A stretch of 64,000 bases of DNA from Prorocentrum cordatum (Eukaryota; Sar; Dinophyceae; Prorocentrales; Prorocentraceae). The notes below the pieces were generated by a model that was not told where the DNA came from, ran no database searches, and saw only the letters and a program-made list of their open reading frames with translations. Positions 23,101-34,748 of the stretch are shown here, piece by piece; the first letter of the stretch is position 1, and each line of letters starts with the position of its first letter. Location: the NCBI GenBank assembly GCA_963575745.1, contig CAUYUJ010016307.1, positions 6,512-70,511 on the forward strand. The letters run 5' to 3'. The translations under genes and the position numbers were made by a program.

Positions 23101-23529
23101 TAATGTTCAAAAGCAACAACAACAACAACCACAGCGACGATCATAACCACAACGACAATAACAGCGAAAGAAGTAACAGCAACAACAACAACAACAGCAT
23201 CGACAACAACAGCACCACCAACAACAACAATAATAATGTCATGACTGTTCGCTCTTATCTGCTCGAGTGTCATTCAACGTGGATTTCCCTATCCCTCGAT
23301 ACCCGCCCTCTTCGTCTTCGACCGTAGCCCTCTTGGGAAATATATTTCTCTTCCCTGCAGGCCGGGCCCCGGCAAGCGGCGGGGCGGCCGCTGACCGTCA
23401 GCTTGGCCAGCGGCAGCGCTGATCGGCGGCAATCCGTCCCCAAGAGGGGAGGGACGGACAGTGGACCGACAACGACGACGACGACGATGACCAGCGAAAG
23501 CGAAAGCGAGAGCGAGAGCGAGAGCGACA

Positions 23530-24235
23530 GCGGGGCCACGAAGGGCGGGAAGGGGGCCATGAAGAGCGACAGCGGGGCCACGAAGGGCATGCGTATGGGG
23601 CCACGAAGGGCGCGAACGAGCGGGGGCCACGATGGGCAGATAATGCGGGGCCGCAGAGGGCAACGACGGGGCCACTGAGGGTAGCAACGGGGCCACGAAG
23701 GACAGCGAGGAGGCTACAAAAGGGCGACAGCGGGGCCATGAGAAGCATGCATGTGGGGCCACGACGGGCGCGAACGAGCGGGGGCCACGAAGGGCATACA
23801 TATTAGGCCGCAGAGGGCAAGGACGAGGCCACTGAATGCAGCAACGGGGCCAGCCACCAAGGGCTGCGAGGGGGCCACGAAAGGCGACAGCGGGGCCACG
23901 AAACGCATGCATATAGGGCCACGATGGGCGCGAACGAGCGGGGGCCACGACGGGCATACATATATGGAACCACGAAGGGAAGCGAGGGGGCCACGACGGG
24001 CTGCAACGGGGTCACGAAGGGCAGCGAGGGGGCCACGAAGGGCTGCAACGGGGCCACGTAGGGCAGCGAGGGGGCCACGAAGGGCTGCAACGGGGCCACG
24101 TAGGGCAGCGAGGGGCCACGAAGGGCTGCAACGGGGCCACGAAGGGCAGCGAGGGGCCACGAAAGGCTGCAACGTGGCCACAAAGGGCAGCGAGGGTGCC
24201 ACGAAGGGCTGCAACTGGGCCACGCGAAAGCGCGA
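23530..24235. repeat. GGGGCCACGAAGGGC minisatellite
   Basis: Units of about 18-42 bp pair GGGGCCACGAAGGGC with variable spacers (CAGCGAGG, TGCAACG). The part at 23985-24200 is the most regular, with a 42-bp period. A smaller block of the same unit lies at 25800-26040. Confidence 0.9.
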
Positions 24236-25129
24236 TTCCTGCGTAGATTCTGAAAGAAGTCCCGCGCGAGAGCGCGATGTTGGAATACATTGTGAGGAAA
24301 TATTAAGCGGGAGCCGTTGTTGTTGTAGTTCGGGGGCCAGGGGACCAGTTTGATGACACCACAGCTTGCCTGATCAAAAACAAGGTGCGAGCATCTGGAG
24401 GAGCACTTGAATTTGAATAATACACTGGTTACCGGATGGGGGGTCAACAAAATGAGCGTTCAACAACAACACCACCACCACCAACAACAACAGCAACAAA
24501 CCTTTTAAGACTGCTCGTTCTTAACTGCTCGCGTGCCATTCAGCAGTGCATCCGAAACCGTCGATACCCACCCTCTTCGTCTTCGATCGTACCTTCTTGG
24601 GGGTATAGTAGATCTTCATTACATGCAAAATGCATTTCACGCAGACCCTTAAGGCAGGAGAAGAGGGAACGGATGGAAAAAGGGACAAGGAGGAAGGAGA
24701 AGGATGGAGCACGAGAGAGCGTAGCAGGAGGGGGGCTAGGAGCAGAAAACACGAGGCAGAACCAGATGGGCGGGTTGCTGAAGCGTGCCTTTTGAATGGA
24801 TCGCGTGGAAGTCTCGAGCCATAGCGCGATTCCCAAGTAAATCGTGAGGAATCCAACAGCGAGAGTGTGATTCCTGAGTGTCGAGGGCGCGGCACCTGAA
24901 CACATTGCAAGGAACTGCCACGCGAGAGCGCCATTCCTGCATCAAGTGTGAGGAAGTATCAGGCGGGAGCCGCTGGTGTTGTAAACTGACGGGCAGAGAC
25001 ATAGTTTGGTGCCACCTCACCTTCCCTTGTAAAAAGCCGGGTGCGAGCCCTGGAAGAAGCAGTTCAACTGAAACATACAATGGATACTGGAAAGGAGATC
25101 AATAATAATGGTCCTCTAGAAACTGGTAA

Positions 25130-25411
25130 AAGCAACAGACCCCAAAACACGAACAACAAAAACACCAACAGCAACAGCAACAGCAATAGCTACACCAGCA
25201 ACAGCAGCATCGGCAAGAACAGCAACAACAGCAACAACGACAACAACAACGACGTCAACAACAACGACAAGGACAACAATAACACCAACATCAACAACTC
25301 CAATACCAACAACAACATCAACCATAACAACGACGACGACAACAACAACACCAACAACACAAACACCACCAACATCAGCAACACCGCCGACGCCAACACC
25401 AACAACCACAA

Positions 25412-25443
<32 letters not shown>

Positions 25444-25460
25444 ACAACAATAAGTTTAAG
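25130..25460. repeat. Imperfect (AAC)n tract
   Basis: AAC triplets mixed with AGC, GAC and ACC. The plus frame reads as an Asn/Ser/Thr-rich run inside a 261-codon frame that I treat as repeat-derived. Confidence 0.93.
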
Positions 25461-25694
25461 ACTGTTCGCCCTTATATGCTCGAGTGTCCAATAACGCGTA
25501 TTTCCCAAACCCTCGATACCCGCCCTCTTCGTCTTCGATCGAACCCCTTTTGGGGGGTATACCTTTCTTCCCTGCACGCCGGGCCCCGGCAAGCGGCGGG
25601 GCGGCCGCGGACCGTCGGCCTGGCCAGCGGCAGCGCTGATCGGCGGGGCGGCCGCGGACTGTCGACCCGACCCCAAGAGGGACGGACAGGGGAC

Positions 25695-25699
25695 CGACC

Positions 25700-25732
<33 letters not shown>

Positions 25733-25785
25733 TCGAAGACGACGGCGACGACGACGACGACGGCGACGACGAGCGAAAGCGAGAG
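25695..25785. repeat. (GAC)n tract
   Basis: GAC/GGC triplets beside the F4 copy. A similar short tract sits beside F2 at 23475-23500. Confidence 0.93.
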
Positions 25786-26834
25786 CGAGAGAGAACGACA
25801 GCAGGGCCACGAAGGGCACGAAGTAGGCCACGAAGGGCGACAGCGGGGACACGAAGGGAATGCGTATGGGGCCACGAAGAGCGCGAACGAGCGGGGGCCA
25901 CGAAGTGCAGATAATGCGGGGCCACAGAAGGCAACTATGGGGCCACTGAGGGTAGCAACTGGGCCACGTAGGACAGTGAGGGGGACACAAATGGCGACAG
26001 CGGGGCCACGAAGGGCATGCACATGGGGCCACAACGGGCGCGACTCCTGGGTGCTTGGGTGTCGGGAGCGCGGCGCTTGGGCAAATTGCAGCAAATTCCA
26101 ACGCAAGGCCATTCTTCAGTCATTTGCAAGCAAGTCTCCAGCAAGAGCGCGACTTCAGAGCGCCGGGAGAGCGATTCCTGAATAAATTCTGAGGAAGTCC
26201 CAAGCGAGAGCGCGATTCCTGAATAAAAGGCGAGGAAGTCTCGGGCGGGAGCGGGGGTCCTGGCTAAATTGTAAGGAAGTCCTAGGCGGGAGCCGTTGTT
26301 GTTGTTGTAACCTGGGGGCCAGGGGGCCAGTTTGACCAGGAAGACTTTCCCTATCAAAAAAACAAGGTCCGAGCGTTGAGGGGCACACTTTGATTAAGAA
26401 AAAACAGTGTGCACTGGTGGGGGGGATCAACAATGATTATTCTTCAGAATTGAGAATTCAATAACAACATCCATCAGTTTAAACCTGTTCGCCCGATCTG
26501 GCCGCGTGCCATTCAACACGTATATCCCAAACCCTCGGTACCCGCTCTCTTCGTCTTCAGTCCTACCCGCTTGGGGGTATATCTGTCTTACCTGCCACGT
26601 GTGTTTAGCGCAGCCCCTAAAACAGGTGACGACAGGACGGATTGAAGGGGGAGGGAGAACGATGGAGAACGAGAGAGATTCGCAGGAGGGGGGCTAGGAG
26701 GAGAAAATACAGGGTAGGATCAACAACACATCTTCTTTGATGAGCATTCAACCAAATGCCCACCACTCTCAAGAGCCTCGTAGTCCTCCTTTCTCCCTCC
26801 CCGTCGCGCACGCGCTCCCGCGCGCAGTAGAAGA

Positions 26835-27195
26835 GGAGGACGAGTTCGACAAGAAGAACGAGGAGGACGAGGAGGGCGAGGATGAAGACGAGAAGGACGA
26901 GGAGGATCGGGGAGGAAGGGAACGAGGAGGACACGGAGGACGAGGAGTACAATCAGGACGCGGAGAACGAGGAGGAGGAGGACAAGGAGGACGAGGAGAA
27001 AGAGGAGCACGAGGAGGACGAGCACGAGGGGATCAGGAGGAGGAGAACGAGGACGAGGAGGAAGAGGAACGAGAAGGACGAGGAGGACGAGGAGGACGAG
27101 GAGGAGGACGACGAGGACGAGGAGCAGGACGAGGAGCAGGACGAGGAGAACGAGAAAAACGAGCAGCAGCAGCAGCAGCAGCAGAAAAAGGAGTG
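26835..27195. repeat. (GAGGAC)n purine-rich array
   Basis: GAG, GAC and GAA triplets end in a CAG run (27165-27185). Glu/Asp or Arg/Gly frames over it are repeat-derived. The interval 26590-26834 holds only the F5 downstream block. Confidence 0.94.
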
Positions 27196-27380
27196 AGGAT
27201 CGGGGATCAAGGATTTTGGACGGTTGTGATTCCTTCTTGGGCCTCTCGGGGCCTCTGGGGCGCTCCAGACCTCCAGAGGACCTGCGGAGGAATGGACGGG
27301 AAGAGAGGGCGCCGCAGCGCAGGAGGAGGCCCCAAAAGACAAAAGGGCCCGGAAAGAGACCCAAGATGCGGGCAAAATGT

Positions 27381-27453
27381 ATATCCATATCCAGTGCGTC
27401 TTGGACTTTCTTGGAAGGGGCGCCGTAAGGCCGGGGCGCACTGGATATGGATA
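27381..27453. repeat. Hairpin element G1
   Basis: ATCCATATCCAGTGCG at the left is matched by CGCACTGGATATGGAT at the right. The 16-bp arms are perfect and separated by about 40 bp. Confidence 0.9.
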
Positions 27454-27482
27454 AAAATTGAGCCTTTGGGAGGCAGATAATA

Positions 27483-27553
27483 ATCCATATCCAGTGCGCC
27501 TCATGTTTCTTGGGAAGAGAGTCCGAAACTCCAAGACGCACTGGATGTGGATA
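27483..27553. repeat. Hairpin element G2
   Basis: This second copy has the same arms: ATCCATATCCAGTGCG on the left and CGCACTGGATGTGGAT on the right, one mismatch. It is 29 bp from G1. The loop differs from G1, so the arms are conserved and the interior is not. Confidence 0.9.
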
Positions 27554-27770
27554 TAGACATTGCCCGCACAAGATAGCCCCAGGACGGTCTCAGAGGGACA
27601 CCCACGGAGCCGACCCGTGCCACGGCTCAAAGCCTCCGCTGCACAGACGTTAGGCCACCAGTGGCGCTCGTGTTTCGACGAGGCTGGGGGCGGCGGTGAC
27701 TCGCCGAAGGCGTCTTCGATAAGCACTGGCACCCCGAACAGTTCTTCAAAGAGTCGACAGACGCCGCGTA

Positions 27771-27946
27771 CAGTGGAGGCCAGTCCACAAGAAACCTTCC
27801 ACAAGAAACCCAACCCTGAGGCCCCAGGAAGTCCATCGATTCTTGGCGCAGGAACGCCACGCCGTCCACGGCCACACCGTCGAAACCCAAGGAACCCAGG
27901 GCACCCTGGAGGCAAGCAGGGCGTCTCTTGGCATGGGCCTCCACTG
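27771..27946 (+). mobile_element. Family A TIR element, copy A3
   Basis: It starts CAGTGGAGGCC and ends GGGCCTCCACTG, perfect 11-base inverses. It is 176 bp with the family core and non-coding. Confidence 0.88.
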
Positions 27947-28055
27947 CAACTCCTCTGTGCTGACGGACTGCCTGCCGCTGGCTCGGGCTCAAACAAGTGC
28001 ACCTCGAGCAGGTCCCAAGGACCGCCGCCTACCCTCGGCGGCACGCCTCAGGGAG

Positions 28056-28290
28056 GAGGAGGGGGAGGAGGAGGAGGAGGAGGAGGAGGAGGAGGAGGAG
28101 GAGGAGGAGGAGAAGGAGGAGGACGAGGAGGACGAGGAGGACGAGGGGAGGAGGACGAGGAGGAGGAGGAGGAGGAGGAGGAGGAGGAGGATGGGGAGGA
28201 GGACCAGGACGAGGAGGAGGAGGAGAACGACGAGGAGGCCCAGCGTCGGAATGAGGAGGACGACGAGGAGGAGGAGGAGAAGGAGGAAGG
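28056..28290. repeat. (GGA)n purine tract
   Basis: GGA triplets with GAC interruptions. By-product frames run Glu, Gly or Arg. Confidence 0.96.
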
Positions 28291-28526
28291 GGATGGCAGA
28301 GCGGGCAGGCCTTCCCAGGAGGCTCGGATGGCCTCCGCCGCACGCGATCTCCGAGCCCTCTCCGCAGCCGCATGGGGGGGCTCCCCGGGAGGGCTGCGGG
28401 GGCTTTATGAGCGTCGCCCCGCCGCCATGTGAGGAGAAGGCCCGCCGCCTCTCACCTCCGCCCTCGGCGCCCCCCCCTCCCCCTCCCCCTCGACAATTAT
28501 TCAATATGAATATACTCTCCCTCTTC

Positions 28527-28898
28527 CCCTGATGGCGTCCGGGTGATAGCCGCGCACCCTCCGCGTACTGTTTTTTACACACAGGATGCCCGGAAAATCC
28601 CGGGAAACGACTCGCGCTGAGGCGCCGGCGTCATTTTTTCCCAAAATGCTGCTCTCGCGCCGGCGTCATTTTTTCCCAAAATGCTGCTCTCATTGAGGCG
28701 CCGGCCTCATTTCTGCTCCCGAATCCTTCCCCTGATGGCGTCCGGGTGATAGCCGCGCACCCTCCGCGTACTGTTTTTTTACACACCGGATGCCCGGAAA
28801 ATCCCGGGAAACGACTCTCGCTGAGGCGCCGGCGTCATTCTTTCCCAAAATGCTGCTCTCGTTGAGGCGCCGGCCTCATTTCTGCTCCCGAATCGTTC
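28527..28898. repeat. 202-bp tandem duplication
   Basis: Two copies begin CCCTGATGGCGTCCGGGTGA at 28527 and 28729. Both contain CGCGTACTGTTTTTT and GGAAAATCCCGGGAAACGAC. The first copy has an extra 36-bp internal duplication around TTTTTTCCCAAAATGCTGCT. The copies are nearly identical, so the event is recent. Confidence 0.9.
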
Positions 28899-29036
28899 CG
28901 AATCGTGCTCCCGCTGCAGCGTGGGCCTCATTTTCGGATCGGTGTTTGGCCTCCGTCGTTCAGGATGGCGTTCTCGCCCCAGCGCGGGCCTTTTTCTCGC
29001 GCGCCCATCCGCCCGCCACCACCGCGCCGCACCGCC

Positions 29037-29145
29037 ACCACCACCACCACCACCACCACCACACCACCACCAGTACCACACCACCACCACACCACCACCA
29101 CCACCACCACCACACCACCACACACCACGACAACCACACACACAC
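29037..29145. repeat. (CCA/CAC)n tract
   Basis: CAC-rich triplets followed by ACGC repeats. On the minus strand it reads as Trp/Gly/Val runs. The remaining sequence to 29670 has no supported gene. Confidence 0.93.
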
Positions 29146-29672
29146 GCACGCACGCACGCGCACGTGCACCACCACCCACTACGCACGCGCGCGCGGAGCC
29201 ACAGGTCCGCTACGACACGCGTCCGCGGATAGAGAAAATCAGCGCCATGGTAAGGGATGGGAGGGAGGGGTAGGACGTCAGATATGACGCGAGCGCACCT
29301 AGCTTGCCCTCCCCCCTCCCCCCTCCCCCCTCCTCCGCCCCTCGCAGCGCGGCGTCCACACGGACCTAAAAAACGACGGGCTGCTGCAGTCCGAAGGGCC
29401 ACCGCCCCGCCGCGGGCGCGCGCACGGAGCAGCACCGCCCCCCTTCGGCACATCAGGAAGACAGTCGCCGACGCTGTAGGCACAAGAAGATGCCCAGGCC
29501 GCTGCTCCCCCGGGCCTCTCTCCCGGGGGGTGGCCTCTGCCGGGAGGTGCTCGAGGAGACGTCGGCCGTGGCGGCGGGCGTTCTCCGGGACGAGCACGGG
29601 CATTGGCACCTGTTCTCTTCACCTGAGACACTCGAAAAAGCAGGATCGGTCAGCATCGAGTCTGACCATCTA

Positions 29673-29825
29673 CCAGACCACCCAAACCCAACGCGAAGAC
29701 CCGAATTTCGGGGTAGGGGGGTACGGGCTTCATATCTGTTTTTTGTCCGCAATGTTCCCCGACACCCCCCTTTGGAAATGGAGGGCAAATCGAGGCCTTC
29801 GGGTTGGGTTGGGGTGGTTTGGTGG
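29673..29825. mobile_element. Family L TIR element (single copy seen)
   Basis: The left arm CCAGACCACCCAAACCCAAC is matched on the opposite strand by the right arm, which contains GGTTGGGTTGGGGTGGTTTG. The arms are about 28 bp with a few mismatches. Just inside the left arm is a small hairpin, CCCGAATTTCGGG. It is non-coding and has the structure of a MITE. Confidence 0.65.
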
Positions 29826-29844
29826 GCGGTGAGAATCAGTACAT

Positions 29845-30015
29845 CGGGTCGGGGTGACATGTGCATCGGATCGGGCTGCATCGATACGGATCGGCTGCGC
29901 CAGGATGCACAGCAGCGCCATGCGAGCATCGGGCCGCACCGCATCGTCGGATTATCGGAATCGACTCGGATCGGGTCGGCGGGACTCGGCATCGAATCGG
30001 ACCCATCGGATCGAA
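29845..30015. repeat. ATCGGATCGG-type short-unit array
   Basis: ATCGG and ATCGGGTC units recur irregularly. Related arrays lie at 11930, 18515 and 52560. Confidence 0.7.
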
Positions 30016-30154
30016 TGCTTCACCCTGCCGAGAGCACAGCCGAGAAGCAGGAAGAAGTCTCCTCGACGGGCGCGGCATGGCGCCCACTGGATCGCGAACT
30101 CGAGCAGGCGCAGGTTGCGGAAGAGACAGCGGCCCTCCTTGAAACTGGGATTGG

Positions 30155-30291
30155 TCGGGCATGTCCCCCCTGCGGGCGGATGTTCAGCGAAAACTTGTTT
30201 ACACAGAAAAACAAAAGTCGAAACATCGTCCCCAGGCTATTCTTTGGGCCATCTCTGAAAAGATCCCCCGCTGTAGAGGGACGTGCCCGCC
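30155..30291 (+). mobile_element. Family B TIR element, copy B6
   Basis: It begins GTCGGGCATGTCCCCCCTGC and ends CTGTAGAGGGACGTGCCCGCC. The interior GTCGAAACATCGTCCCCAGG matches B7 and B8. Length 137 bp, the shortest intact copy. Confidence 0.85.
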
Positions 30292-30399
30292 TGGAAGCTG
30301 GGAGCGGGGTGGAAAAGCGGGGGGAGGCGCGCCGCCCCCCCTCGGCTCCACCCCGCTCCCCCTGCTCCCTCCGCGGCCCCCACCTCCGCTCTTTTTTTG

Positions 30400-30438
<39 letters not shown>

Positions 30439-30604
30439 CTCCTCTCCCTCCTCTCCCTCCTCTCCCTCCTCCTGGCTGTCTTTAGGGCGGGCTTTTGGAG
30501 CTCAACTGCCTCACTCGTTTTTTTTTCAGCGTCGTCATCATCATCCCCATCATCATCATCACCACCACCAACATCATCATCATCACCATCACCATCACCC
30601 TCAC

Positions 30605-30658
<54 letters not shown>

Positions 30659-30665
30659 GATCCTC
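30400..30665. repeat. (CT)n, CTCCC and (ATC)n tracts around a conserved core
   Basis: The order is (CT)n at 30405-30432, CTCCCTC units to 30470, then a core CTGGCTGTCTTTAGGGCGGG (30472-30491), then (ATC)n at 30535-30660. The core recurs inverted at 37302-37325 on the far side of the satellite. Confidence 0.9.
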
Positions 30666-31767
30666 ATCATCGCCCTGACTGGTCATGATCATGGGGATGA
30701 TGATGATGAGGATGATGACGGAACTGTGGTAGAAACTGGGAAATCATGTCCTTGCCGTCTGCGCAGTTTGAAGAGCTCCTGGGGAGGACACCGCGGTAAA
30801 TGCCCTTCCTGGCAGAAATTGAGCTCTAACAGAGCACGTTAGAGCACACTGTCTGCTCTAACATAGCATGGTCGGGCAAAACGTGTGCTAAAACTTAGTA
30901 TGACTCAACTTGAGCTCTAACACAGCATGTTCGGGCACAGGTTGAAGTCCAGCGTAGCATGTTAGAGCACGATTTGTGATCTAAAATACATGTTTGATCA
31001 AAAACTGTGATCTTACATACCAGGTTAGACCACAACTTGTGATCTAATATAGCATTGTAGATCACAACTTTTGATCTAACATGGCATGTTAGATCCCACG
31101 TGTGATCTAACATCGATCTAACATGGTATGTTAGAGAACAAGTTGCGATCTAACATGCTATGTTAGATCAGAAATTGTGATCTAACGTGCTATGTTAGAT
31201 CAGAACTTGAGCTCTAACATAGAATACTAGAGCACAGATTTGGCTGTAGAGCGCAATGTGTGCTCGAACATGCTATGTTAGATCACAAGTTGTGATCTAA
31301 CATGGTATGTTAGATCACAAATGTGGCTGTCGAGCACAATTTCTGCTCTAACATGGCATGTTAGAGCACAAAGTGTGATCTAGCATTCCATGTTAGAGCA
31401 CATATTGTGATCTAACATGCTATGTCAGAGACCAGCTTCTGCTCTAACATGGCATGTTAGAGCACAAAGTGTCATCTAACATAGCATGTGAGATAACAAG
31501 TTGCGATCTAACATGGTATGTTAGATCACAAGTTGTGCTCAAACATGCCATGTTAGAGCAGAATTGTTGTGCTCTAACGTAGCACGTTAGAGCACAATTT
31601 TGGCTGTTGAGCACAATTTCTGCTCTAACATGGCATGTTAGAGCACAAATTCTGATCTAGCATACCATGTTAGATCACAGCTGGTGATCTGTTATAGCAT
31701 GTAAGAACAGAACTTGTGCTCTAACATAGCATGTTAGATCACAACTTGTGAACTAACATGCGATGTT

Positions 31768-31997
31768 AGAGCTGAGATCGATGTTCGCGAAAATCGATTT
31801 CCCGTGGGCCCGCCCCCGCCGCACCCAAGTGCGCGTGGCACGCGGAAATCGAAAAAAATGTCTCGTGCTACGCTCCCCCTCCCCCCCCCCTCCCCCCAAG
31901 CGCCCTTACCACGCCCCCCCCCCCCCCAAAGCGCCCTTAACCGGCGAAATTCGATGTTCATGGTGCTAAGGGCCTCCCCCTCACAAAGCGGGAATTT
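31768..31997 (+). repeat. GC-rich block with the left arm of a long inverted repeat
   Basis: About 100 bp starting ATCGATGTTCGCGAA and running through GTGGGCCCGCCCCCGCC and GAAATCGAAAAAAATG match, inverted, the sequence at about 34635-34748 with about five differences by eye. C-runs and GCGCCCTTAACCGGCG units follow. The satellite resumes on both sides. Confidence 0.88.
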
Positions 31998-33437
31998 CTG
32001 CTCAACTTGAGCTCTAACATAGCATTTTCGAGCACAAGATGAAGCCTAACATAGCATGTTAGAGCACGACTTGTGAACTAACATAGCATGTTCGATCACA
32101 AACTGTGATCGAACATACCATGTTAGACCACAACTTGCGATCTAACATAGCATGGTAGATCACAACTTGTGATCTAAGATGGCATGTTAGATCCCACGTG
32201 TGATCTAGCATCGCATGTTAGATCACAAGTTGCGATCTAACATGGTATGTTAGTTCACAAGTTGCGATCTAACATGCTATGTTAGATCAGAGACTGTGAT
32301 CTAACGTGCTACGGTAGATCAGAAATTGAGTTCTAACATAGCATACTAGAGCACCGATTTGGCTGTAGAGCACAGTTTGTGCTCTAACATGGCATGCTAG
32401 AGAACAAATGGTGATCTAATATACCATGTTAGCTCAGAACTTGTGATTTAACGTGGTATGTTAGATCACAACTTGTGATCTAACATAGCATGTTAGATCA
32501 CAAACTGTAATCTAACATACCATGTTAGATCACAACTTGTGATCTAACATACCATGTTGGATCGCAGCTTGTGGTCTAACATGCTATGTTAGATCCCACG
32601 TGTGATCTAAAATAGAATGTTAGACCACGAGTTGCGGTCTAACATGGTGTGTCAGATCACAACTTGTGCTCTAACATGCTAAGCTATGTTAGATAAGACA
32701 GAGTGATCTAACGTGCTATGGTAGATCAGAGATTGAGATCTAACATAGCATACTAGAGCACCGATTTGGCTGCTCTAACATGGCATGTTCGAGCACTAAT
32801 TGTGATCTAACATACCATGTTAGATCACAACGTGTGATCGAACATGCGATGTTAGATCACAAGTTGTGATCTAGCATGTTATGTTAGATCACACTGTGCG
32901 ATCTAACATGGTATGTTCGATCTTAAGTTGTGATCTAACATGCTGTGTTAGATCACAGATTGTGATCTAAAATCGCAGGTTAGATCATAAATTTGGCTGT
33001 AGAGCACAATTTCTGCTTTAACATGGCATGTTAGAGCACAATCTCTGCTCTAACATAGCATGTTCGATCACAAGTTGTGATCTAACATGGGATGATAGAT
33101 CACAATTGTGATCTAACATGCCAGGTTAGATCAGAAATTGTGCTCTAGCATTGCACGTTAGAGCGCAAAGTTGGCTCTAGAGCGCAATTTTGTGCTCGAG
33201 CATGGCAAGTTAGAGCGCATGTTGCGATCTAACATACCATGTTAGATCACAACGTGCGATCCAACATGCCATGTTATATCCCATGTGTTGTCTAACATAG
33301 CATGTTAGATCACAAGTTGTGATCTAACATGGTATGTTAGACCACAACTTGTGATCTAACATGCGATGTTAGATCACAAGTTGTGATCTAACATGCTATG
33401 TTAGATCAGAAATGGAGCTCTAACATAGTATGTTAGA

Positions 33438-34748
33438 GGTCAAATTGATGTTCGGAGGGCCCGCCCCCGCCACCCCCAAGGGCGCGTGGCATGCGGAGCA
33501 CACGCAAAAATTGTCGCGCGCTACGGCCCCCCCCCCAAAGCGCCCTTAACCGCCGAAAATCAATTTTCGCAGTGCTAAAGGCGCCCCCCCCCACCGAAAA
33601 AAGCGCCCTTAACCGGCGAAAAATTGTTTTCGCTGGTTAAGGCCCCTCCCCCCCCCCCCAAAGCTCCCTTAACCGCCGAAAATCAATTGTCGCTGGTTAT
33701 GCCCCCCCCAAAAAAAAACGCCCTGAACCGCCGAAGATCGATTTTCGCTGGTTAAGCCCCCCCCCCAAAAGCGCCCTTAACCGCCGAAAATCGATTTTCG
33801 CTGGTTAAGGCCCCCCCCAAAAAAAGCGCCCTTAACCGCCGAAAATCCATTTTCGAAGTGCTACGGCCCCCGCCCCCCCTAAAAAAAAAACGCCGTTAAC
33901 CGGCGAAAATCAATTTTCGCTGGTTAAGGCCCCCCCCCCTCCCCCCCCAAAGCACCCTAAATCGCCGAAAACAGATTTCCACTTGTTAAGACCCCCCCAA
34001 AAAAATGAGGGGGGTCTTAACCAATCCGAAATCGATTTCGGACTGGTTAAGACCCCCCTTTTCGCTGGTTAAGGCCTCTCCCCCAAAAAAAACGCCCTTA
34101 ACCAGCGAAAAGGGAGGTCTTAACAATTTCGAAATCGATTTCGGACTGGTTAAGCCCCCCCCCCCCCCATTTTGGGGGGGGTCTTGACCAGCGAAAGTCG
34201 ATTTTCGCCGGTTAAGGACGCTTTGGGGGGGGGGGGCGGGCCTTTAACCAGCGAAAATTAATTTTCGCGGTTAGGGGCGCTTTGGGGGGGGGAGGGGGAG
34301 GGCCTTAACAGGCGAAAATCGATCTTCGGCGGTTAAGGGCGCTTTGGGGGGGGAGGGGGGGGGCCTTAACCAGCGAAAATCGATTTTCGCCGGTTAAGGG
34401 CGCTTTTTTTTGAGGAGGGGGGAGGCCCTTAGCACTTCGAAAGTTTATTTTCGGCAGTTAAGGGCGCTTTGGGGCGGGGGGGGAAGCCCGCGAAAATCGA
34501 TTTTCGCCCGTTGAGGGCGCTTTGGGTGGGGGGGGGGAGACCCTGAGCACTATGAAAATCGATTTTCGCTGGTTAAGGGCGCTTTGGAGGGGGGAAGGGC
34601 GTGGTAAGGGCGCTTGGGGGGAGGGGAGGGGGAGGGAGAGCGTAGCACGACACATTTTTTTCGATTTCCGCGCGCCACGCGCACTTGGGTGCGGCGGGGG
34701 CGGGCCCACGGGAAATCTATGTTCGCGAACATCGATTTCATCTCTGAC
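33438..34748. repeat. CGAAAATCGATTTTCG array in two opposed halves, with the right arm of the long inverted repeat
   Basis: The left half (33438-34000) is made of GCGCCCTTAACC, CGAAAATCGATTTTCG and GGTTAAGGCCCCCC units. The right half (34100-34640) is the same in reverse, with GGGGGGCCTTAACC, the same palindrome, and GGTTAAGGGCGCTTT. The turn lies near 34010-34090. It ends with the right arm of the inverted repeat (34635-34748). A third, degenerate copy of the arm lies at about 33452-33530. Confidence 0.9.

Larger units (their letters stand above)
21300..26720 (+). repeat. Mosaic of five copies of a 100-bp segment (F) with AAC tracts
   Basis: The F segment contains CTGCTCGMGTGYCATTCAAC, then a stretch with CTCGATACCCGCCCTCTTC, then a short block near CTTGGGGGTATA. 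It occurs at about 21300-21402, 23244-23340, 24508-24607, 25455-25562 and 26480-26590, always the same way round. Each copy except the last directly follows an AAC-rich tract. Copies 1, 3 and 5 continue into CAGCCCCTAAAACAGG, then GGAGCACGAGAGAG. Copies 2 and 4 continue into GCCGGGCCCCGGCAAGCGGC. A further shared block with AGCGCGATTCC units and GGCGGGAGCCGTTGTTGTTG lies at about 21660-21880, 24215-24330, 24800-24985 and 26150-26305. It is a higher-order repeat without recognisable coding. Confidence 0.8.

Noticed and set aside
33438-34620. Rho-independent-like terminators (CGAAAATCGATTTTCG followed by runs)
   Set aside because: The palindromes are tandem repeat units flanked by C or G runs, not T runs, and there are no genes to terminate.
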